This document shows, in pieces, positions 1-5,790 of a stretch of DNA of 9,102 nt (positions are counted from its first letter, which is position 1; every line of letters begins with the position of its first letter). The stretch is from Dehalococcoidia bacterium UBA5627. Its GTDB lineage: Bacteria; Chloroflexota; Dehalococcoidia; Dehalococcoidales; UBA5627. A program made the translations under genes and the position numbers. The notes below the pieces were generated by a model. The model was not told where the DNA came from. It did no database searches and worked only from the letters and a program-made list of their open reading frames with translations. Location of the stretch: assembly GCA_002421585.1 (NCBI GenBank), contig DIKD01000112.1, forward strand, positions 1 to 9,102. The letters run 5' to 3'.

Positions 1-81
1 GAAGAATCCGGGGGGAGGTATTTAACCTGTTTTAATCCCCGCCCCAGATACTTCATTCGTCCCTCACGAATTCAGTATGAC
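1..81. repeat. Dispersed inverted-repeat element, copy A (left end cut by the window)
   Basis: Positions 42-81 match positions 7929-7968 at 35 of 40 bases (mismatches are all transitions), and the start of the window (GAAGAATCCGGGGGGAGG) resembles the left arm of the second copy at about 7852-7868. I read this as a copy of the same palindrome-ended element, with its outer left arm lying before base 1. It is intergenic, downstream of the mscS stop. No ORF is visible inside it, so it looks like a non-autonomous, MITE-like or REP-like repeat. The match is seen directly; the mobile nature is inference. Confidence 0.65.
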
Positions 82-135
82 ATATAGAATTGCACTCGCC
101 CTTGTATCGGGAAAGAGTCTAAGAGCGGTGGCAAT

Positions 136-170
136 CAGGATTGATTAAAATGAGGACTTAAATCATCCTG
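136..170 (-). terminator. Weak hairpin downstream of mscS
   Basis: CAGGATTGATT (136-146) pairs with AATCATCCTG (161-170): ten base pairs with one bulged T and a 14-base loop. It lies 11 bases beyond the mscS stop, in the right place to end or protect that transcript. On the minus strand the bases after it are not a run of T, so it is not a classical intrinsic terminator. Apart from copy A and this hairpin I see nothing in 1-180. Confidence 0.3.
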
Positions 171-180
171 TGTAAGATTA

Positions 181-1392
181 TCAATCAACCTGTTGCTGTT
201 GCTCTGCCTGAATCTGCAGGTCAGCCCCGCATTTGCCGCAAAACTGATTGCTTTTAGGGTTGGAGAACGAGCAACTCTCACACCGGACATATTCCTCTTT
301 TTTATTTTCGCCCTGAAATACCTTAACATGAGGCCATGGTATCTCTATGCCCGTTTCATCAAATGCTTTTTTCAGCCTTTTTCTAAGTTCGCCGGTTACT
401 TCCCACTGCATACTGGGGCGCACATCGCCCAGTATCCTTATTTCGATACCGGAATCTGCGAACTTTTGAACCCTGAGCACTTGGGGAGGTGTCTTTATCA
501 GCTTGGAAAAATAGGGGTCTGCCGCCAATTCTCTGCCGACCCTGTTAATTACACCAAAGACCTTATCAAGATTTTCGCCGTAGGCAACCGGAACATCCAG
601 ATTTACCCTTGCGAGGTCTCGGGTATAATTGGACGCGGTCGTTATTGAGCTGTTGGGGATGGTATGTACGATGCCGTCGAGGTCCCTCAGAATTGTTCTC
701 CTCAGGTTGACTTCTTCAACAGCTCCGGCAATTCCTGCTATTTTGACGGTGTCTCCGACATTGTACTGGTCTTCCAGTAAAATGAACATTCCTGCCAGAA
801 AATCTTTAACCATGGTCTGCGCACCTAAAGCCAGGGCGACACCCACGATGCCGGCACTGGCAAGTAAAGGGGTTATATCCTGCCCTAACTCAGATAGTAT
901 CAGGAAGAAGGTAACCACTCCTATAACTATAGCGGATATCCAAATAATCATGTTGTTCACTGTTTTTGTCCTTTTATCGAACCATGATTTTGAATGCCTT
1001 CCTTTTCCGCTACTTTTGACAAAACTGCAGACCAGGCGGGGAATAAACATTTTTATAACTCGGTAAATGAAGTAGGCGACTGCTATATAAGCGATGATGA
1101 TAAGCCCGTGTGACAACAGCCATTCCTGTATTGCTTCCAAATTGACGTTTGCCATTGTTCCTTCTTGGGAAATAATAATAGCGATAAATGACATCAGTGT
1201 TAAGATTGCCGACAGATAAATAATAACAAGCGCAACGCGCTGTAAAATTCTCTTTCCTCGAGTATCCCTGAGTTCCGGTTTGAGTTTGGCGATTCTGTCC
1301 CTGAACATATTCCTGAAAATTACAGTTAATATGAACAGTGCTGCTGCAGCGGTGAGAAACCATATACTGTTTACGGCGAACCAGTCCCACAT
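181..1392 (-). CDS. MscS-family mechanosensitive ion channel with C-terminal zinc ribbon
   Basis: Membrane channel of the small-conductance mechanosensitive family, which opens under membrane tension and releases solutes after osmotic downshock. About five hydrophobic helices are visible (roughly residues 5-26, 53-74, 96-117, 148-169, 175-205). The last is a typical Gly/Ala-rich MscS pore helix (ASAGIVGVALALGAQ), followed by the family signature VKDFLAGMFILLEDQYNVGD and the beta domain. Unusual is the tail: after the cytoplasmic domain, CESC and CGKC (Cys 371, 374, 385, 388) form a zinc-ribbon pattern, then a Gln-rich end. The frame also opens with TTG at 1398, but the ATG at 1392 is preferred because AGGGG lies 8 bases before it and only 2 before the TTG. 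The protein is then 403 residues. It has its own promoter (1425-1453), so it need not depend on the pyrF operon. The family call is firm; the role of the ribbon is unknown. Confidence 0.93.
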   Translation of the reverse strand: MWDWFAVNSIWFLTAAAALFILTVIFRNMFRDRIAKLKPELRDTRGKRILQRVALVIIYLSAILTLMSFIAIIISQEGTMANVNLEAIQEWLLSHGLIIIAYIAVAYFIYRVIKMFIPRLVCSFVKSSGKGRHSKSWFDKRTKTVNNMIIWISAIVIGVVTFFLILSELGQDITPLLASAGIVGVALALGAQTMVKDFLAGMFILLEDQYNVGDTVKIAGIAGAVEEVNLRRTILRDLDGIVHTIPNSSITTASNYTRDLARVNLDVPVAYGENLDKVFGVINRVGRELAADPYFSKLIKTPPQVLRVQKFADSGIEIRILGDVRPSMQWEVTGELRKRLKKAFDETGIEIPWPHVKVFQGENKKEEYVRCESCSFSNPKSNQFCGKCGADLQIQAEQQQQVD

Positions 1393-1424
1393 ATCCAAAG
1401 CCCCTTTATTTAGATTCTAAAAGG

Positions 1425-1453
1425 ATTATAACATAAAATGGAAGAAATTTGAG
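1425..1453 (-). promoter_or_regulatory. Extended -10 promoter of the MscS gene
   Basis: On the minus strand TGTTATAAT (1433-1425) is a perfect extended -10 (TGnTATAAT). At 17-base spacing the -35 position reads CTCAAA (1453-1448), a poor match, as is common when the extended -10 is good. The start of transcription would be near 1418, giving a leader of about 26 bases to the ATG at 1392. Confidence 0.55.
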
Positions 1454-1460
1454 AAGTTTA

Positions 1461-1649
1461 TTAGATTTTTGAAATAACAGCTTTGACCCTTTTTTCGAAC
1501 GAGCTTCTATCCAGCATAACCTTATGCCGGCAGCCGAGGCAAACTATTCCGATATCGGCGCCGGTTCTTACCACCTGCCAGCGGTCACTGCCGCAGGGAT
1601 GCTTCTTTTTTAGCTGCACGATGTCGCCCGGCATAATTTCTATAACCAT
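1461..1649 (-). CDS. DUF951 family small protein
   Basis: A 62-residue protein that fits the full length and sequence pattern of DUF951: an N-terminal GDIVQLKKKHPCGSDRWQV block, then ADIGIVCLGCRHKVMLDRS and a basic tail FEKRVK. Cys19 plus the CLGC pair (Cys37, Cys40) suggest metal binding, perhaps a small zinc knuckle, but this is inference; the function of the family is unknown. In other bacteria DUF951 genes are small housekeeping-type genes. Here the gene follows pyrF with 11 bases between them, and its ribosome site (AGAGGG, 7 bases before ATG) overlaps the pyrF TAG stop, so the two are very likely co-transcribed and may be translationally coupled. No clear terminator is seen in the 68 bases before the mscS start. 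Confidence 0.9.
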   Translation of the reverse strand: MVIEIMPGDIVQLKKKHPCGSDRWQVVRTGADIGIVCLGCRHKVMLDRSSFEKRVKAVISKI

Positions 1650-1660
1650 TTTATAACCCT

Positions 1661-2464
1661 CTAGCGGAAGCTGTTTATGCGGTCGCGCAAATCCATGGCA
1701 GCCCGGCGTGCGGCAGTAGCAAAATCGGCCCCGCGTGAGGCATATATAATCTGTCTGGCAGAGTTAATTATAATACCTCTCCCGCTTAAGTCGGTTCCGT
1801 TTCTGACTGCTTTTTCAAGGTCGCCGCCCTGCGCACCTATACCGGGAATCAAAAATAGCATATCCGGGTAGATTTCCCGCAGCAGTTGCAGTTCATCGGG
1901 ATAGGTGGCTCCCACCACCAGTCCCACATTGCCGTACTTATTCCACTGGCTGGCACGGTCTGCTACCATCTGGAAGAGGGGGATATTCCTACCGTCGGCT
2001 GCGCAGCTTAAAGACTGGAAGTCCCCCGAGCCGGCGTTGGATGTACGGCACAGGATGAAAACGCCTTTATTGTGATATTCTATAAAAGGAGCAACGGAGT
2101 CGTATCCCATGTAGGGGTTAATGGTTACGGCATCGAAATTGAAGTTATCGAATACGGATTTGGCATAGGCTTTGGCGGTATTGCCGATATCCCCGCGTTT
2201 GGCATCGGCTATGACGGGGATACCTTTCGGAATATAATCTACAGTTTCTTTTAAGGCGGAAAAACCTTGCGCGCCGAACGCCTCATAAAAGGCGAAGTTC
2301 GGTTTATAAGCGCAAACGAGGTCAGCCGTAGCTTCTATAATCGCCTTATTGAACTCAATCACGCTTTCAGCGTCCGGAAACAGGGCAGGGTCGGGGTCCA
2401 GCCCGACACAAACGAGGCTGTTATTTTTAGAAACGGCGTTTTTTAGTTTATCAGTAAAGTTCAA
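1661..2464 (-). CDS. pyrF: Orotidine 5'-phosphate decarboxylase
   Basis: Catalyses the last step of pyrimidine synthesis, OMP to UMP plus CO2, in the cytoplasm. At 267 residues it belongs to the longer form of the family (about 270 residues, the type named from mycobacteria and Myxococcus) rather than the roughly 240-residue E. coli/Bacillus form. Visible motifs are VGLDPD near residue 20, CAYKPNFAFYE with a conserved Lys (54), the catalytic DAKRGDIGNT (87-96, with Asp87, Lys89 and Asp92 as the charged network) and the phosphate-binding PGIGAQGGD (207-215). The start is TTG: GGAGGAG lies 7 bases before it, and the protein begins MNFTDKL as the family does. A promoter is visible at 2490-2517, and the DUF951 gene follows directly. 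No other pyr gene is in the window. Confidence 0.96.
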   Translation of the reverse strand: MNFTDKLKNAVSKNNSLVCVGLDPDPALFPDAESVIEFNKAIIEATADLVCAYKPNFAFYEAFGAQGFSALKETVDYIPKGIPVIADAKRGDIGNTAKAYAKSVFDNFNFDAVTINPYMGYDSVAPFIEYHNKGVFILCRTSNAGSGDFQSLSCAADGRNIPLFQMVADRASQWNKYGNVGLVVGATYPDELQLLREIYPDMLFLIPGIGAQGGDLEKAVRNGTDLSGRGIIINSARQIIYASRGADFATAARRAAMDLRDRINSFR

Positions 2465-2489
2465 TTTATATCTCCTCCGGTTTCTTGAT

Positions 2490-2517
2490 ATTATCAGTCG
2501 AATTGTAGGGGCGTCAA
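2490..2517 (-). promoter_or_regulatory. Sigma-70 type promoter of pyrF-DUF951
   Basis: On the minus strand TTGACG (2517-2512) and GATAAT (2495-2490) stand 16 bases apart, each differing from consensus at one position. Transcription would begin near 2483, about 20 bases before the TTG start of pyrF. I see no pyrimidine attenuator or PyrR-type site in the short leader. Confidence 0.65.
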
Positions 2518-2547
2518 GTAATATACTAATTAATATGTGAAAAAGTG

Positions 2548-2575
2548 TTGATTTCTGCTAAATATATGCCATAAT
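2548..2575 (+). promoter_or_regulatory. Promoter of the short lipoprotein gene (and probably folC)
   Basis: TTGATT (2548-2553) and CATAAT (2570-2575) are 16 bases apart, and TGC precedes the -10, giving an extended -10 (TGnCATAAT). Transcription would begin near 2582, about 20 bases before the ATG at 2603. It diverges from the pyrF promoter, with about 30 bases between the two -35 boxes. Confidence 0.6.
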
Positions 2576-2602
2576 ATTTGTGTTATGAAAGGGAGGTCGG
2601 TG

Positions 2603-2899
2603 ATGAAATTAAAAAGTCTGACGGCATCTATGGTAATTATAGTTTTAATAATAGTAGCCTTTCTTTCAGGATGCCTTTATCCGGTTAGCGGTCCCGGAAA
2701 CCTTGTTACCGAGCAATTTAATTACACCGGTTTTAAGAATATCGAAGTATCGAATGTATTCGAGGTGGAAATAAGCCGGTCGGACACTTATAGTATTGAT
2801 ATAACAGCTGACGACAACATAATCTTATATAAAGGCAGAGGTTGCCGCGTCCCGACTAAATCGGGGCTTGCAATGACAGTAAAAAGTGCCGGCTCTTAA
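2603..2899 (+). CDS. Truncated DUF2807-like lipoprotein
   Basis: A 98-residue product with a clear lipoprotein signal: basic start MKLKSL, a hydrophobic core, and the lipobox FLSGC (Cys at about residue 25). The mature part, GNLVTEQFNYTGFKNIEVS and FEVEISRSDTYSIDITADDN, matches the first strands of the DUF2807 (GIN, putative adhesin) domain. That family usually runs to over 200 residues and goes on in a repetitive beta helix with SGAS-type motifs. Here the likeness stops at about residue 80, and the last 20 residues resemble nothing I know, so the gene seems to have lost most of its domain by deletion. I chose the ATG at 2603 over the one at 2585 because GGGAGG lies 6 bases before it. The promoter is intact. 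It may be a short secreted protein still in use, or a decaying gene. Confidence 0.6.
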   Translation: MKLKSLTASMVIIVLIIVAFLSGCLYPVSGPGNLVTEQFNYTGFKNIEVSNVFEVEISRSDTYSIDITADDNIILYKGRGCRVPTKSGLAMTVKSAGS

Positions 2900-2930
2900 C
2901 GTGTCGAGAACTAAAGGTATATGCGAGGAA

Positions 2931-2954
2931 GATAACATTGACGCAATCGTTATC
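2931..2954 (+). other. Compact hairpin between the truncated lipoprotein gene and folC
   Basis: GATAACATTG (2931-2940) pairs with CAATCGTTATC (2944-2954): ten base pairs with one bulged C and a three-base loop. No T run follows on the plus strand, so it is a weak terminator candidate at best. It could serve as an mRNA-stabilising or leader hairpin ahead of folC. Confidence 0.35.
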
Positions 2955-3005
2955 TATTGAAACACGGAAATAAATGTAAAATTGAAGTTAGCTTGTGGAG
3001 ATTAT

Positions 3006-4361
3006 ATGCAGAAGTTATCTTATCGGCAGTCAATAGAATATATTTACAGCTTTTCGGATTATGAAACAACGCATAAATTACACGATTCTGTAATCTATGA
3101 CCTGCGGCGGGTGGAAGAGCTGATGTCTCTACTCGATAATCCCCACCTGAAAGCAAAATCGGTACACATTGCCGGCACCAAGGGCAAGGGCAGTGTGGCT
3201 GCTATGGTGTCAGCGGTACTGACCGCTTCGGGCTATAAAACCGGTCTGTATACATCGCCTCATTTAATCGATATCAGAGAGCGTTTTCAAATCGACGGAA
3301 ATATGATATCCGAAGCTGAATTTGCGGATATCATAAGTGAAATAAAACCGGCTGTCGCTACAGTCAACCGCCGCGCAAATTACGGAAAGCTGACTACTTT
3401 CGAGATAATGACCGCTCTCTGCTTTGTATTTTTTGCACGGTATAAGGTGGATTTTGCGGTGGTGGAAGTGGGGTTGGGGGGCAGGCTGGATGCTACCAAT
3501 GTCATAAGACCCGAGGTATGCATTATCACGCCCGTCAATCTGGACCATACCGATGTATTGGGAGATACTATTGCTAAAATCGCCGCTGAGAAAGCCGGCA
3601 TAATTAAAGCTAACGTTCCTGTTGTTTCCGCTCCTCAAGCAGATGAGGCTATGCATGTAATTGAGAAAAAGTGCCTTGAGTTTGATTCACCCCTCTTAAA
3701 AGTCGGAACGGATGTCATATGGGAAAACGCCGGTTTCAATTCTGAAGTGTCACAGCTTTTAATAAAAGGCAGGCTAAGCGATTATCAGCCATCGATTCCT
3801 CTTTTAGGTTGCTGCCAGATGGAAAATGCGGCAACGGCGGTAGCCGCTCTGGAGGTTTTAGTAGAGAAGGGGTTTAATATATCGGCTTCAACCATAAGTG
3901 CCGGCATGAGTAAGGTTGAATGGCCGGGGCGTTTCCAGGTGTGCGGTAAACAGCCCATAATCATAATAGACGGAGCGCATAATATGATTTCTGCCCGCGA
4001 ACTGAAAAAATCCCTGCTGTATTATTATAACGATTATTTCCGGCAGGACGGTCTCATGTCTTCGGCTGAAAAAATCCTTGTTTTCGGTGCTTCTGCGGAT
4101 AAAGACGCGACAGGCATGATAGGGGAACTTGTCCCTCTCTTTAACGAAATAATAGTCACCCGTTCCGCACATCCGCGCTCGATGGAAATCTCAATACTGG
4201 AAGAGGATATTAATAGATTGGGGATAGAGGTCAAATCCGCTCAAGATGTCGCCAAAGCAATAGAGCTTGCCAGGAAGCAAGCTCTAAATAACGGTCTTAT
4301 ATGTATCACCGGTTCGCTTTTTGTTGCCGGTGACGCTATCGGATATCTAAACCCCGGCTAA
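3006..4361 (+). CDS. folC: Bifunctional folylpolyglutamate synthase / dihydrofolate synthase
   Basis: Adds glutamate to dihydropteroate and/or to folates with ATP, in the cytoplasm; this keeps folate cofactors in the cell. Of the 451 residues, the visible motifs in order are the P-loop HIAGTKGKGS (54-63), TSPHL (83-87), the omega-loop region, EVGLGGRLDATN (154-165), the Mur-ligase type LDHTDVLG (179-186), AAEKAGIIK (193-201), PGRF (307-310) and DGAHN (322-326), then a C-terminal domain with VFGASADKD and TGSLFVAGD. The set is complete and the length normal. The frame opens upstream at TTG 2982, but ATG 3006 is chosen: GGAG lies 5 bases before it, and the product then begins MQKLSYRQSIEYIYS, as FolC proteins do. 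Whether it has both activities or only one cannot be told by eye. It is probably read from the promoter at 2548; its stop overlaps that of the opposing lipoprotein gene. Confidence 0.95.
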   Translation: MQKLSYRQSIEYIYSFSDYETTHKLHDSVIYDLRRVEELMSLLDNPHLKAKSVHIAGTKGKGSVAAMVSAVLTASGYKTGLYTSPHLIDIRERFQIDGNMISEAEFADIISEIKPAVATVNRRANYGKLTTFEIMTALCFVFFARYKVDFAVVEVGLGGRLDATNVIRPEVCIITPVNLDHTDVLGDTIAKIAAEKAGIIKANVPVVSAPQADEAMHVIEKKCLEFDSPLLKVGTDVIWENAGFNSEVSQLLIKGRLSDYQPSIPLLGCCQMENAATAVAALEVLVEKGFNISASTISAGMSKVEWPGRFQVCGKQPIIIIDGAHNMISARELKKSLLYYYNDYFRQDGLMSSAEKILVFGASADKDATGMIGELVPLFNEIIVTRSAHPRSMEISILEEDINRLGIEVKSAQDVAKAIELARKQALNNGLICITGSLFVAGDAIGYLNPG

Positions 4362-5173
4362 CGCCATACCATACTGTGAGGGCTTATTTCGTATATATTC
4401 TTGTTAGTTGCGCTTAAAGAATCGATTTCGAAAGACATTGAAGGCGTGAATTGGGCGGTTCTTAACCTGATATACATCTGAGCCCAGTCAACCGAACTGG
4501 TAGAGGTATTCCATCGGATACCCACCTCCCATTTTTCGGAGAAGAACAGGAAATACTTTATTACAACAGTATTGGGATAGACTACGGTTCCGTACCAGGA
4601 TTCGTCCAGAGAAATACCCAGCTCGGGGTTGTTTACGGCAACCCATGAGATAAACATATTCCTGATGGTAATTGCCTCAGAAGTTAATTCTTCCAGCGCT
4701 TCGGGTTTCTGCTGTATGTTGAGCGTTACAGTTTCGGTATCCGTATAGCCCTGCCATTCAGCTTTAACTCTTACCCTGATAATACTGCCGGCTGTCCCCT
4801 CATCCGGAACAACTACAACCTCTGCTACATAACCCTCGGAAATCCCTTTAGGCCCGACCGATATATATGCATTCTCGGCTGTAGCTGAAATTCTTGCCAG
4901 GTTCGGATCGATTGTTTGAGTGGTTTCGGTAGTTGTAGTTTTTGGCTCCACGGTACCGTAATCAACGGTTACCAGAAAAACGTAATTAGAGCCTTCGATG
5001 GCATCATCCATGTGAAGAGGCCAGACATTTAATGCAAAAGGCATGGGCTTGATTTGGTCAGTATTTGTGGTATCCGGTGTCTCCGCGCAACCACCCAGCA
5101 GCGGCGTTATTAACAGCAGCCCTGATAGAAAGGATAAACAAACCAACCTGAAAATTTTTTTTGAAATCTTCAT
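4358..5173 (-). CDS. Lipoprotein of unknown function with an Ig-like beta region
   Basis: I do not recognise a named family. The 271-residue product begins MKISKKIFRL, then has a hydrophobic stretch and the lipobox LLGGC (Cys29), so it should be exported and lipid-anchored. A Thr-rich linker (TTTTETTQT, about 80-88) leads into a beta-rich region of about 60 residues (94-153: RISATAENAYISVGPKG to TVTLNI) that looks like an Ig-like or bacterial surface beta sandwich. The C-terminal 110 residues are a separate domain rich in Trp, Tyr and Phe, with no Cys. The frame extends up to TTG 5230, but that would overlap the SWIM gene; the start at 5173 places the signal peptide correctly, although its ribosome site is weak. 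It follows the SWIM gene by 31 bases, so the two probably form an operon. The stop overlaps that of folC. Confidence 0.75.
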   Translation of the reverse strand: MKISKKIFRLVCLSFLSGLLLITPLLGGCAETPDTTNTDQIKPMPFALNVWPLHMDDAIEGSNYVFLVTVDYGTVEPKTTTTETTQTIDPNLARISATAENAYISVGPKGISEGYVAEVVVVPDEGTAGSIIRVRVKAEWQGYTDTETVTLNIQQKPEALEELTSEAITIRNMFISWVAVNNPELGISLDESWYGTVVYPNTVVIKYFLFFSEKWEVGIRWNTSTSSVDWAQMYIRLRTAQFTPSMSFEIDSLSATNKNIYEISPHSMVWR

Positions 5174-5204
5174 ATCTCGTTTTTCGCTATTCGATTCCCT
5201 AATA

Positions 5205-5477
5205 CTATTGTATTGAAGAGGGGTTGTCAAACTGTGTGCTTAAGGCTTCTTTAGGGAGCATATCTCCCAATATTTTTTCCATTGCCATAGTGTGGCAGCA
5301 CAGCCCCCAGTGGGAGAAGAAATCACAGGTACAATTCCAACCTTCAATTCCGTATCTGGTAACGTGGGTATCGTTTTCCCCACGGAAATTCACTGACAAT
5401 TCAGTAAAAGTTATTCGGTCTTTTTCCTGGGCGTATCTCTTAGCCTTTTCGATTTTTCCGATTAAACTCGATTGCAT
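5205..5477 (-). CDS. Small SWIM zinc-finger protein
   Basis: A 90-residue protein that carries little more than a SWIM motif: NCTCDFFSHWGLCCH gives C-x-C-x8-C-x-H, the metal-binding pattern of the SWIM domain, with Trp and Gly in the usual inner places. SWIM domains bind zinc and take part in DNA or protein contacts; most are parts of larger proteins (SWI2/SNF2 helicases, MuDR transposases, bacterial DNA-metabolism proteins). Here the N-terminal 47 residues resemble the beta strands that usually precede the finger (RITFTELSVNFRGENDTHV). A strong ribosome site, GGGAGG 5 bases before ATG, fixes the start. It is the first gene of a pair with the lipoprotein, an odd partner for a nucleic-acid protein, and has an attenuator-like leader in front. 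The motif call is firm; the role is unknown. Confidence 0.8.
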   Translation of the reverse strand: MQSSLIGKIEKAKRYAQEKDRITFTELSVNFRGENDTHVTRYGIEGWNCTCDFFSHWGLCCHTMAMEKILGDMLPKEALSTQFDNPSSIQ

Positions 5478-5510
5478 TTCAACCTCCCTTAAACTGAATA
5501 TTTTTTAATT

Positions 5511-5542
5511 AAAAAAGCACTGGGCTGAAACCAGCCAGTGCT
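5511..5542 (-). terminator. Intrinsic terminator ahead of the SWIM gene (attenuator candidate)
   Basis: AGCACTGGGCTG (5516-5527) pairs with CAGCCAGTGCT (5532-5542) in a GC-rich stem of 11 base pairs with one bulged G and an AAAC loop. On the minus strand it is followed at once by a run of six T (5516-5511), so it is a textbook intrinsic terminator in that direction; on the plus strand no T run follows. It lies 34 bases before the SWIM start codon, and no other minus-strand gene stands upstream, so transcripts reaching it come from the leader. Confidence 0.8.
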
Positions 5543-5548
5543 ATCATT

Positions 5549-5602
5549 CTAAAAATCCCCTCGGGCTGTTATATAAAAAATCAGAAGTACCATCTCATCC
5601 AT
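5549..5602 (-). CDS. Possible 17-residue leader peptide
   Basis: On the minus strand AGGAGAA precedes ATG at 5602, and an ORF reads MDEMVLLIFYITARGDF, then TAG 6 bases before the terminator stem at 5542. A still shorter ORF with its own AAGGAG site (Met-Glu-Leu-stop, ATG near 5626) stands just before it in the same frame. The run VLLIFYI is rich in branched-chain and aromatic residues, as in leader peptides of amino-acid operons. CAGCC in the codons for Thr-Ala can pair with GGCTG in the first arm of the terminator, a possible alternative fold. The spacing of the ribosome site (2-3 bases) is short, and translation is not shown. Confidence 0.4.
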   Translation of the reverse strand: MDEMVLLIFYITARGDF

Positions 5603-5651
5603 TTCTCCTATAACTTACAACTCCATTTTACTCCTTTTAATTGAATAAGTC

Positions 5652-5679
5652 TATATACTTTTGTTCATTATGGTGTGAA
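5652..5679 (-). promoter_or_regulatory. Possible promoter of the leader and the SWIM-lipoprotein pair
   Basis: On the minus strand TTCACA (5679-5674, one mismatch to TTGACA) and TATATA (5657-5652) stand 16 bases apart. Transcription would start near 5645, giving a leader of about 170 bases before the SWIM start, which would include the small ORF and the terminator. In AT-rich DNA such matches also arise by chance. Confidence 0.4.
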
Positions 5680-5790
5680 AATAATTAAATTATTACTGTG
5701 GCTAAGGCATCAAAATTAATAAAAATATTAAGCGTTCGGAATGTTCTTAGATAGCTTTTATTGCGGCGGAGGAAATAATATAATTAATAA

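Larger units (their letters stand above)
5478..5790. other. AT-rich divergent intergenic region with a structured minus-strand leader
   Basis: This 313-base gap separates the SWIM gene (minus) from the permease gene (plus). The half next to the SWIM gene holds a terminator hairpin, a 17-codon ORF and a likely promoter, all on the minus strand and listed separately. The half next to the permease (about 5680-5790) is very AT-rich; I find no convincing plus-strand promoter in it, only partial matches. Confidence 0.6.

Noticed and set aside
193..1066. Plus-strand ORFs of 145-151 residues opposite the MscS gene
   Set aside because: They have no ribosome site or family likeness and lie antisense to a well-supported channel gene.
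2585..2602. Earlier ATG (2585) for the short lipoprotein
   Set aside because: It would put the ribosome site inside the gene and add residues before the signal peptide; GGGAGG stands 6 bases before ATG 2603.
5224..5508. Plus-strand ORF of 94 residues opposite the SWIM gene
   Set aside because: The minus strand shows a SWIM motif and a strong ribosome site; the plus-strand product resembles nothing.
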